From Aminobacterium colombiense DSM 12261 (GTDB taxonomy: Bacteria > Synergistota > Synergistia > Synergistales > Aminobacteriaceae): 64,000 nt of DNA. A program made the position numbers and the translations under genes. This document shows positions 25,707 to 34,384 of the stretch, in pieces (position 1 is the stretch's first letter; each line of letters opens with the position of its first letter). The notes under the pieces are model-generated. The model saw only the letters and a list, made by a program, of their open reading frames with translations, did no database searches and was not told where the DNA came from. The stretch is from assembly GCF_000025885.1 (NCBI RefSeq), contig NC_014011.1, positions 1,916,593 through 1,980,592 on the forward strand. Direction: 5' to 3'.

Positions 25707-25765
25707 TTGACTTTTCATTTGCATTAGGGTAAATTTTAATAACATATTATGGGACAACCTGTCCC
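25707..25765 (+). promoter_or_regulatory. Promoter and palindromic operator of the iclR-hut operon
   Basis: TTGACT (25707-25712), 17 bases, TAAATT (25730-25735); then a perfect palindrome GGGACA-acc-TGTCCC at 25751-25765, just past the expected transcription start and before the ribosome-binding site. The palindrome is a good candidate operator for the IclR-type regulator encoded next, which would then autoregulate the histidine genes. Confidence 0.65.
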
Positions 25766-25785
25766 GCTAAGAAAGGAGAGTATGA

Positions 25786-26535
25786 ATGGCACCTTCTTCC
25801 CGTCATGATGTCATCTCTCGCATTGTTCGCATTATGGAAACTCTTAGCAGGGCTGATGACCTGCTGAGCATCAGGGATATAGAAGAACGTACTGGCATTC
25901 CACGCACCACTGTTCACCGTTTTCTTCGCTCTCTGAAACAGGAAGACTGGGTCTACCAAGATCCAATCACTGAAAATTTTCGTACAGGCATCCGCTTTTT
26001 CCTCTCGTTTGACCGGCACGCCTTTTATCATGAACTCATTCAACGCTGCGACCCTTATATGAAAGAGCTTTCGGCAAAGACCGGCAAAACCGTTCTTCTT
26101 TCTGTTCTCAATGGAACGGAAGGGAGATGCATCCACTCTGTAGAACCGGCAACGGCATTAAAATTCGTTGCCCATAAGGGAATGGCTATCCCTCTTCATG
26201 CCGGAGCCACTGGAAAAATTCTTCTCGCCTTCGCTAAGCCTGAAAATCAGCAAACAGTTTTTTCCCAAGAACTTGTGCCATTCACTTCAAAAACAACAAC
26301 TGACCCTGAAGAGCTCAAAGATCAGATCGAAATCATCAAAAAACAAAAATATGCCTTTAGCCAGGAAGAATGGATGATCCATGCGGGCGACCTGAGTATC
26401 CCCATATTTGATCGGAACGGACAGTTTGTCTGCCAGCTGGGAATCGCTGGCCTTTCTTCCAGCTTTGACGGGCACGTGGAAGAGCTTCTTACCCTTTTGA
26501 GGGAAGGTGGAGCACAGATATCATCCCAACTCTAA
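25786..26535 (+). CDS. IclR-family transcriptional regulator of the hut operon
   Basis: A 249-residue regulator with an N-terminal winged helix (about 8-70; IRDIEERTGIPRTTVHRFLR is the recognition part) and the C-terminal IclR effector domain (about 80-245). GAAAGGAGAG precedes ATG 25786. It is the first gene of an operon with the formiminotransferase remnant, hutI and hutU, so urocanate, imidazolonepropionate or a downstream product is a likely effector (inference). Confidence 0.93.
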   Translation: MAPSSRHDVISRIVRIMETLSRADDLLSIRDIEERTGIPRTTVHRFLRSLKQEDWVYQDPITENFRTGIRFFLSFDRHAFYHELIQRCDPYMKELSAKTGKTVLLSVLNGTEGRCIHSVEPATALKFVAHKGMAIPLHAGATGKILLAFAKPENQQTVFSQELVPFTSKTTTDPEELKDQIEIIKKQKYAFSQEEWMIHAGDLSIPIFDRNGQFVCQLGIAGLSSSFDGHVEELLTLLREGGAQISSQL

Positions 26536-26554
26536 GAAACGGGGGGATTTAACT

Positions 26555-26683
26555 ATGACACAACTCATAGAGTATGTTTTAAATTTAAGCGAGGGGAGCC
26601 GCCAACATGTAATGGATGCCATCTTACAAGAGGTCAGAAACCATGAACGTTACCCCAACATGGCAGAGGAGGAGCAAAAATGA
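26555..26683 (+). pseudogene. N-terminal remnant of glutamate formiminotransferase (42-codon open frame)
   Basis: ATG 26555 to TGA 26681-26683 encodes 42 residues whose first ~28 (MTQLIEYVLNLSEG, then VMDAI) closely follow the N-terminus of formiminotransferase (known form begins like MSQLVECVPNFSEG...VIDAI). After that, homology stops and no frame continues it, so ~270 residues of the catalytic domain are missing; a deletion remnant is the simplest reading. The frame is still intact, has a G-rich site upstream, and its stop overlaps the hutI start (ATGA), so it may still be translated and could couple hutI translation. Confidence 0.7.
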
Positions 26684-27924
26684 TCACTTCCCTTTTTCGA
26701 AATGCGGCTATTTATACCCCGGCATCAAGCCAGACTCCACTGTCAGGAGATAGCCAGGGGAAGGTTGACTCTATAGCTCGGGGAGCCCTTTTATGCCGTA
26801 ACGGCCTCATTGAAAAAATAGGGGAGGAGCATGCCGTAATAAAAGACCTCTCTCTTTACGATGTGGACATAGAGATCGATTGCGAAGGATGTTGCCTTAT
26901 CCCAGGCTTTGTCGACCCTCACACTCACATCTGTTTCGCCGCCAGACGGGAAAGGGAGTTCTCTCAGCGTATTGCCGGCACTCCATATCTCGACATCCTT
27001 AGGGCTGGAGGTGGAATTCTTTCTTCTGTCCGAGCTGTCAAGGAGGCAAGTGAAGAAGAACTTTTTCAGACAACCCTTGAAAACGTGCTTTCTGCCCTGT
27101 CTTTCGGCACAACCACAATAGAAATAAAAAGCGGCTATGGTCTCGACACTGAAACAGAACTGAAAATGCTTCGGGTCATTGATCGCATCAGACGTGAAAC
27201 TCCCCTTGACGTGGCCATTACCTTTATGGGAGCCCATGCTGTTCCCCATGAATACAAAGAAGACCCTGACACCTTTGTCAGCATTCTCACCGATGAAATG
27301 ATTCCCGCCGTAGCAAAACAGGGAATTGCCAGGTTTTGCGACGTATTCTGCGAAGAGGGTGTTTTCACCCTTCAACAGAGCCGAAAGATTCTGCAATCGG
27401 CACAAAAACACGGCCTTAAACCGCGAATTCATGCAGATGAGGTTTATGATACGGGGGGAGCGGGCTTAGCTGCCGAACTTCAGACAGTTTCTGCGGAGCA
27501 CCTGCTCGCCGCTTCAGAAAGAAATCTGAAAGCCATGGCAGAAGCAAAAGTTATAGCCAACCTTCTGCCTGCCACTGCCTACAGTCTTCGCAAACCTTAT
27601 GCCCCAGCCAGGAGAATGATAGAGCTTAATGTTCCTGTGGCTCTGGCTACAGACTGCAATCCCGGATCGTGCTTTACGGAATCCATGCCCTTTGTCTTCG
27701 GCCTTGCCGTTATGAATATGAATATGACAGTACAAGAGGCCCTTGTGGCATCAACAATAAATGCCGCGTGGGCCCTTGAGATGCAACATTCCGTAGGCAG
27801 CCTTGAAGTGGGAAAACAAGCTGATTTCCTGCTTTTAGACGGAGATTCCCCGGCTATCCTTGCCTACCACGCCGGAGTATCGCCTGTTGTTTCAGTGTAT
27901 AAAAAAGGTGTTTTGGTCGCCTAA
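26680..27924 (+). CDS. hutI: Imidazolonepropionase
   Basis: A 414-residue amidohydrolase-superfamily enzyme that opens the ring of imidazolone-5-propionate to N-formimino-L-glutamate, third step of histidine degradation, in the cytoplasm. Metal ligands are in DPHTHICFA, the second-half histidine in RIHADEVYD and the aspartate in ATDCNPGS; the family block SAEHLLAAS is present. GGAGGAG lies upstream and the start overlaps the preceding short frame by four bases. Followed 32 bases later by hutU. Confidence 0.96.
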   Translation: MITSLFRNAAIYTPASSQTPLSGDSQGKVDSIARGALLCRNGLIEKIGEEHAVIKDLSLYDVDIEIDCEGCCLIPGFVDPHTHICFAARREREFSQRIAGTPYLDILRAGGGILSSVRAVKEASEEELFQTTLENVLSALSFGTTTIEIKSGYGLDTETELKMLRVIDRIRRETPLDVAITFMGAHAVPHEYKEDPDTFVSILTDEMIPAVAKQGIARFCDVFCEEGVFTLQQSRKILQSAQKHGLKPRIHADEVYDTGGAGLAAELQTVSAEHLLAASERNLKAMAEAKVIANLLPATAYSLRKPYAPARRMIELNVPVALATDCNPGSCFTESMPFVFGLAVMNMNMTVQEALVASTINAAWALEMQHSVGSLEVGKQADFLLLDGDSPAILAYHAGVSPVVSVYKKGVLVA

Positions 27925-27956
27925 AAGTTTCTTTCTGCCAAGAGGAGGGATTTTAT

Positions 27957-29990
27957 ATGGAATCCACAAATAATCTGGTCGCTCAGGCCATGACAATCAA
28001 GATGGAATCTGAACTTCCAGACTACCCGAAGTTCAGGGAAGATATTCGAAGAGCCCCCGATAGGGGCTGGACCCTTACAAAAAAAGAAACGGAGCTCGCA
28101 TTGAAAAACGCGCTCCGCTACATTCCAGAGAAACTCCATGAAAAAGTTGCCCCTGAATTCATGGAAGAGCTCAAGACACGGGGACGAATCTATGGATACC
28201 GCTTCAGACCGGAAGGACGCATCTACGGCAAACCACTTGATGAATACAAGGGGAAGTGCCTTGCGGGCAAAGCCTTTCAGGTTATGATCGACAACAATCT
28301 GGATTTCGATGTTGCCCTCTATCCCTACGAGCTTGTCACCTATGGTGAAACAGGACAAGTCTGCCAAAACTGGATGCAATACTGTCTTCTAAAAAAATAT
28401 CTTGAAGAACTCACAGAAAATCAGACCCTCGTTGTGGCATCCGGCCACCCCATGGGGCTCTTTAAATCAAAACCGGACGCGCCAAGGGTCATTCTCACAA
28501 ACGGCCTTCTCGTAGGAATCTTCGATAACCAGGAAGAGTGGCATCGCCTCATGCAGCTTGGGGTCACCAACTACGGACAAATGACCGCCGGGGGTTGGAT
28601 GTATATTGGCCCTCAAGGCATTGTCCACGGCACCTTCAACACCATTATCAACGCCGGACGCCTCCATCTCGGCCTTGGAAACAACGATGACCTCGCGGGA
28701 CATCTCTTCGTTTCTTCAGGCCTTGGAGGAATGAGCGGCGCTCAGCCCAAAGCGGTAGAAATAGCCAGAGGGGTTGGCATTGTCGCGGAAGTGGACGCCT
28801 CTCGCATCCAGACACGATACGACCAGGGCTGGGTATCGAGGATCACAGATGACGCAAAGGAAGCTTTCTCCCTGGCCAAAGAACACATGGGCAAGAAGGA
28901 AACTCTCTCTATCGCCTACCACGGAAATATCGTCGATTTGCTGGAATATGCCGTACAAAACAATATCCATATTGAACTTCTTTCAGACCAGACATCATGC
29001 CATGCCCCCTATGACGGAGGTTACTGCCCCCAAGGATTGACCTTTGCCGAGAGGACTGAAATGCTTCACTCAGATTCTGTCAGATTCAAGGCTCTTGTGG
29101 ATAAAAGCCTCAAAAAACATTTTCAACTGATCAAGGCCCTTGTTGAAAGAGGAACGTACTTCTTCGATTACGGCAACTCTTTTATGAGGGCCGTCTTTGA
29201 TGCTGGCGTGAAAGAGATATGTAAGAACGGGCAGGACACCAGAGAAGGCTTCATCTTCCCATCCTATGTGGAAGATATTATGGGCCCCTTGCTCTTCGAT
29301 TACGGATACGGTCCATTTCGCTGGGTCTGCCTAAGCGGAAAGCCTGAAGATCTTTCAAAGACCGACCATGCCGCTATGGCCTGCATCGATCCCCATCGCC
29401 GCCCTCAGGATCGCGACAATTATATCTGGATCCAAGACGCTGAAAAAAACAGACTCGTCGTCGGTACCCAGGCCCGGATCCTTTATCAGGACGCTGAAGG
29501 CCGGAGGAACATTGCCCTTGCCTTTAACAAAATGGTACGGGAAGGAAAAATCGGCCCCGTCATGATTGGCCGTGACCACCACGACGTTTCAGGAACAGAT
29601 TCCCCTTACAGAGAAACATCCAACATTAAAGACGGCAGTAATATCTGTGCGGATATGGCCTCTCATTGCTTCGCGGGAAACGCCGCCCGGGGGATGTCTC
29701 TTGTTGCCCTGCACAATGGCGGGGGAGTAGGCATCGGCAAAGTTATAAACAGCGGCTTTGGATTGGTCCTCGATGGTTCAACAGAAATTGATGACATCAT
29801 CAGGTCAGCCATGATGTGGGATGTTCTCGGCGGCGTCGCCCGCAGAGCCTGGAGTCGCTGCGGTCACGCCATAGAAGTTGCTATGGATATAAACACAAAA
29901 TACGCTGAAGACTATCATCTCACCCTTCCATTCATTCCTGACAACGCACTTATTGAGAAAACCGTGGAGGGAGCCTGGGAAAAGAGATAA
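27957..29990 (+). CDS. hutU: Urocanate hydratase (long form)
   Basis: A 677-residue urocanase that hydrates urocanate to imidazolone-propionate, second step of histidine degradation, using tightly bound NAD+. The NAD-binding block GLGGMSGAQPKA and the C-terminal block GGGVGIGKVINSGFG are present. Length is well above the ~555 residues of the common bacterial enzyme and matches the long type known from some anaerobes and trypanosomatids, with about 110 extra residues mostly N-terminal. GAGGAGGG precedes the ATG. Last gene of the iclR-hutI-hutU operon; a terminator follows. Confidence 0.95.
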   Translation: MESTNNLVAQAMTIKMESELPDYPKFREDIRRAPDRGWTLTKKETELALKNALRYIPEKLHEKVAPEFMEELKTRGRIYGYRFRPEGRIYGKPLDEYKGKCLAGKAFQVMIDNNLDFDVALYPYELVTYGETGQVCQNWMQYCLLKKYLEELTENQTLVVASGHPMGLFKSKPDAPRVILTNGLLVGIFDNQEEWHRLMQLGVTNYGQMTAGGWMYIGPQGIVHGTFNTIINAGRLHLGLGNNDDLAGHLFVSSGLGGMSGAQPKAVEIARGVGIVAEVDASRIQTRYDQGWVSRITDDAKEAFSLAKEHMGKKETLSIAYHGNIVDLLEYAVQNNIHIELLSDQTSCHAPYDGGYCPQGLTFAERTEMLHSDSVRFKALVDKSLKKHFQLIKALVERGTYFFDYGNSFMRAVFDAGVKEICKNGQDTREGFIFPSYVEDIMGPLLFDYGYGPFRWVCLSGKPEDLSKTDHAAMACIDPHRRPQDRDNYIWIQDAEKNRLVVGTQARILYQDAEGRRNIALAFNKMVREGKIGPVMIGRDHHDVSGTDSPYRETSNIKDGSNICADMASHCFAGNAARGMSLVALHNGGGVGIGKVINSGFGLVLDGSTEIDDIIRSAMMWDVLGGVARRAWSRCGHAIEVAMDINTKYAEDYHLTLPFIPDNALIEKTVEGAWEKR

Positions 29991-30014
29991 AAACTATAGG
30001 GACTAACTTTTAAT

Positions 30015-30054
30015 GGAGTGGAGCATTTCTCACAAAGAACGCTCCACTCTTTAC
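30015..30054 (+). terminator. Terminator of the hut operon
   Basis: GAGTGGAGC pairs with GCTCCACTC (30041-30049) and is followed by TTTAC; located 25 bases after hutU. Confidence 0.8.
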
Positions 30055-30190
30055 ATCTACTGATCTTTCTCTCAAATTTGATTTAAACATGCGATTGAGT
30101 GCAAAAGTAAAAGGATCTTCTTCAAAAAATGAATGGAGATCCCCCTATGTTTTTCTGTCGCCATGGACTTAATCCCCAACCTTTTTATAA

Positions 30191-30385
30191 TGGCCTAGGC
30201 TAGGGGGATACGTATTTGCCCTGGCTATGAACTACGCCCCTGCATCAGTAGCAACCCCTATCACCGCATCAAGTCCCTTTTTAACTGCCATAGGCGCTCT
30301 TGTTTTTATGCGAGAACATCCCTTACCCTCCCATTGGGCCGGTATGGCTCTCATCATTAGCGGATCCATCGCAATGGGTGTTTAG
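30191..30385 (+). pseudogene. C-terminal remnant of an EamA/DMT-family transporter
   Basis: An open stretch of 64 codons without its own start region translates to the last part of an EamA-type drug/metabolite transporter: LGGYVFALAMNYAPASVA, then TALSP-like TASSPFLTAIGALVF, REHPLPSHWAGMALIISG and a stop. A stop codon lies directly before it (30188-30190) and no N-terminal half is found upstream, so about 80% of the gene has been lost. A terminator hairpin still follows it. The rest of the 29990-30544 gap holds only terminators and the promoter of the next operon. Confidence 0.75.
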
Positions 30386-30392
30386 ACGTGAA

Positions 30393-30420
30393 GCTCCCAC
30401 TCAAAGGGAGCCTCTTTTTG
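30393..30420 (+). terminator. Rho-independent terminator
   Basis: GCTCCC (30393-30398) pairs with GGGAGC (30406-30411), followed by CTCTTTTTG. It is probably the old terminator of the degraded EamA gene. Confidence 0.7.
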
Positions 30421-30457
30421 TTTCCCCTCTCTTCTCCTCATATTGTGCATTACAACA

Positions 30458-30486
30458 TTGACTCTCATGTTACTTTTATGTATTAT
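30458..30486 (+). promoter_or_regulatory. Strong promoter of the Fbp-type ABC importer
   Basis: TTGACT (30458-30463), exactly 17 bases, TATTAT (30481-30486). The inverted repeat at 30491-30515 lies over the expected transcription start. Confidence 0.7.
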
Positions 30487-30490
30487 TGCT

Positions 30491-30515
30491 TTTTGGAATA
30501 AAATCTATTCCAAAA
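30491..30515 (+). promoter_or_regulatory. 25-bp inverted repeat operator before the Fbp-type importer
   Basis: TTTTGGAATA (30491-30500), spacer AAATC, TATTCCAAAA (30506-30515): perfect 10-bp arms directly downstream of the -10 box. This does not look like a standard Fur box. A repressor binding here would block transcription; the repressor is not identified in the window. Confidence 0.6.
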
Positions 30516-30543
30516 CATAGAGATAGCTCAAGGAGGATGAAAG

Positions 30544-31566
30544 GTGAAACGTTTTTTTACAGTACTTTTACTTGTCTGTCTAATTGTTGCTGCAGGATCG
30601 GCAGCCTTTGCCAGTGCCGATAAACCTCTGGCCGGACAGACTATCAGCATTTTTATCGCCGCTACGGGAATTGATGAGATCATGGCAGAATTCACCAAAG
30701 ACACAGGGATAAAGGTGAATTACTTGAATATGTCTTCAGGAGAAGTGCTTACAAGACTTCGTGCCGCCAACGGAAAGATCCTGGCCGATGCCTGGTTCGG
30801 TGGGGGTGTCGATAGTTATGTAAAGGCCGCGGAAGAGGAATTTCTTGAACCTTATATATCTCCGGAAGCAGAGAAAATTCCTGCCCAATACAAAGATCCC
30901 AATGGATACTGGGCTGGTCTTTCAGTGTGCGCTGTAGACTTCATCATTAACAAAGATGTGGCAAAAGAGAAAAACTTGCCTATGCCCGCAAGCTGGGCTG
31001 ATCTGGGAAAACCAGAGTATAAAGGTGAGATCATCATGAGCAACCCCTCTATTTCTGGAACAAATTATTCTGTTCTCTTTCACCTCATCCAGCTTTTCGG
31101 TGAAGAAAAAGGCTGGGATCTAATAAAAAAGATTGACTCTAACATTCCCTTTTACACAAAGCGTGGAGCTGCTCCTCCCAATAAAGCTGCCCTTGGAGAA
31201 GTTGCCATTGGCATCGATCCATACGATTGCGGCGTAAAGATTATTGAACAGGGCTATCCAGTGGTCTCAGTTTTTCCAGAGGAAGGAAGTCCCGGTTTTC
31301 TCTCCCCCATTGCTATTCTGAAGGGGGCAAAAAACATGGAAGCAGCTAAAGCCTTTGTTGACTGGAGCCTTTCTAAACGAGGACAAGAAGTGCAGATGGC
31401 CAATACCGCCAAAGTGGGGACTCGACCTGATGCCGATGCTCCCGAATATCTGAAAGGTCTTAAGGAAGCCAAGATCATTGTCGTTGACCCTGTAAAATCC
31501 GGAGAAATGAGAAAGAGCATTATTGAGAGGTGGCAGAAAGAATTTGGCAGCAAGGCAGAACAGTAA
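30544..31566 (+). CDS. ABC transporter substrate-binding protein (FbpA/iron-type, cluster D)
   Basis: A 340-residue periplasmic receptor of the family that binds ferric iron, but also phosphonates, thiamine or polyamine-like ligands. Signal peptide ends near SAAFASAD. The mature start (ISIFIAATGIDEIMAEFTKDTGIKVNYL) and DAWFGGGVDSYVKAAEE are typical. The two adjacent tyrosines that bind Fe3+ in classical FbpA are not evident, so iron is not certain. The start is GTG 30544 with AAGGAGG upstream; an overlapping ATG at 30537 is in another frame. A weak hairpin with T-tract follows. Confidence 0.9.
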   Translation: MKRFFTVLLLVCLIVAAGSAAFASADKPLAGQTISIFIAATGIDEIMAEFTKDTGIKVNYLNMSSGEVLTRLRAANGKILADAWFGGGVDSYVKAAEEEFLEPYISPEAEKIPAQYKDPNGYWAGLSVCAVDFIINKDVAKEKNLPMPASWADLGKPEYKGEIIMSNPSISGTNYSVLFHLIQLFGEEKGWDLIKKIDSNIPFYTKRGAAPPNKAALGEVAIGIDPYDCGVKIIEQGYPVVSVFPEEGSPGFLSPIAILKGAKNMEAAKAFVDWSLSKRGQEVQMANTAKVGTRPDADAPEYLKGLKEAKIIVVDPVKSGEMRKSIIERWQKEFGSKAEQ

Positions 31567-33212
31567 AGACAGCTTTGGTGGGGCATCGAAAGGTGCCCCC
31601 TTTTATATCTATCTTTTAATGGCAGCCAGTGTCCTCGTATTTATTCTCTGGCCAACAGTATGCATATTAAAGGGAAGTGTTTATTTCGATGGGGCTTTTA
31701 GCCTCGAGCATTATCGGAATCTGCTCGTCATAAACAGGACTCTCTTGAAAAACAGTCTCGTTGTAGGCTTTTGGACCACGATTCTAGCTTTGTTCATCGG
31801 GGTGTGTTGTGCCCTTTATATAACCCACACCTCATTTAAAGCCAAAAAGGCCCTCGTCATGGTGCTCCTTTTAACTATGATATCCCCTCCATTTGTTTCA
31901 TCTCTGGCCTATATTATGCTTTTTGGCCGTAGGGGACTTATTACATGGAAACTATTGGGACTTCATTGGAGTCCTTATGGTCCCCACGGCATTATTATGA
32001 TGGAATCCATCGAGCTGGCCACCATTGCTGCTTTTTTGATTATAGCTGTGTTAAGAGGGATTGACCGCAGTTTGGAACAAGCATCTCTTGATTTAGGGGG
32101 AAGCAAGTGGAATACATTATGCCATGTTACCCTTCCTCTCGCGCGCCCGGGGATTGTAACCGCCGCACTTATTGTTTTTATTCGCTCTCTGTCAGACTTT
32201 GGAACTCCCATGTTTATTGGGGGGAATTATAATGTCCTGGCCACGCAAGCTTACATGACAGCTATAGGCATCTACAATCTTCCCAAGGCATCTGCCATTT
32301 CAACTCTACTTGTTATCCCAGCTTTCGTTGTTTTTCTTATCTATAGAAAAATGATGACTAAAACTCCTCTTTTCTCGAAAAGGGTAACAGGAGCAGATAC
32401 ACAAGGATCGCGTCTGCCCTCGTGGGTAAACGCTGTGGTTTTCACCGTTACCTGGAGCTTTATTCTTTTTGAACTTCTAAAGTATGGAACAATCTTTTGC
32501 GGGGCCATTGTCAAAACATGGGGCGTCAATTTTTCATTAACCCTCCACCACCTCCAGACATTAAAGCTCTCTAAACTTCACTGCCTGCTCCGCAGCATTA
32601 AATATGCAACACTGTCAGCGTTCACTGCCGGAATTATGGGAACAGCCCTGGCATGGTTTTTAGGAAGGCAAAAGGGCCCCTTGACCCGGACCATAGATTT
32701 TATCGCTGATCTGCCATTTATATTGCCCGGCCCCTTTTTTGGCATTGCCTATCTCCTTGCCTTTAACTGGATGCCGGAAGCTTTGCTTGGATCGGGGTTT
32801 CTTATCGTTGCGAATTGCGTGTACCGCCAGCTAACCTTAGGAATAAAAAGCGGTGTTTCTGTGCTGAGCCAAGTCAATCCTGAACTTGAGGATGCCGTTC
32901 GAGATCAGGGTGGAAAAGGGTTGGACGTTTTTAAAGATATTATTATGCCTTCGCTCAAGCCAGCCTTTCTTGTAAGCTTCATTAATACTTTTACGTTTAC
33001 TATGACTACTGTTGGTGGGATCATTTTCCTCGTTACGCCTTACACAAAGGTCGCTACTGCAGAAATGTTCGATGCTATTCAGAATGGGGATATCGGGGTC
33101 AGCTCTGTAATGGCTTCTGTTATTATCCTTGTTGTCATGATTGTAAATGTTGGATTTTCATGGTTCTTCTTGAGAAAAAAAACAACAGACCCACAAAAGA
33201 CGGAGGAAAGTT

Positions 33213-33241
<29 letters not shown>
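31523..33241 (+). CDS. ABC transporter permease with two fused permease domains (FbpB type)
   Basis: About 540-570 residues with two BPD_transp_1 halves, so a single chain replaces two permease subunits. EAA-type loops are seen as DRSLEQASLDLGGSKWNT in the first half and NPELEDAVRDQGGKG in the second. The start is uncertain: the frame has TTG at 31523 and 31544 inside the end of the binding-protein gene, and an ATG at 31619 that would cut into the first membrane helix. None has a good ribosome-binding site. A small terminator-like hairpin (31580-31604) lies within the 5' part of this frame. It overlaps the ATPase gene downstream by 29 bases. Confidence 0.88.
31580..31604 (+). terminator. Attenuator-like hairpin after the binding-protein gene
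   Basis: GGGGCA (31580-31585) pairs with TGCCCC (31594-31599), then CTTTT. Same position as in the TRAP operon (after the binding-protein gene), though here it lies inside the open frame of the permease. Confidence 0.45.
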
Positions 33242-34181
<940 letters not shown>

Positions 34182-34234
34182 AAAGAGAGAGCAACCTCAA
34201 AAGTGAAAAAGAGCGGCTTTATACAATATAGAAA

Positions 34235-34256
34235 GGGAGCTCGCCGGAGCTTTTAA
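34235..34256 (+). terminator. Weak terminator hairpin
   Basis: AGCTC (34238-34242) pairs with GAGCT (34247-34251) and runs into TTTT, after the ABC operon. Confidence 0.4.
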
Positions 34257-34384
34257 ACGCCTACTGCCCCTAAATACCCGCCACGCCATTTAAAAAATTA
34301 TGCAATTTTCTCCACAAGGTCTACAATAGGATATAATGTTGCGTACCCTTATAATCGCAGCTAATTACAAGCAGGTGATACAGA

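Noticed and set aside
26684..27924. A formiminotransferase continuing in another frame after the 42-codon remnant, i.e. a frameshift and not a deletion.
   Set aside because: hutI coding sequence starts immediately and no frame in the interval encodes the missing catalytic domain.
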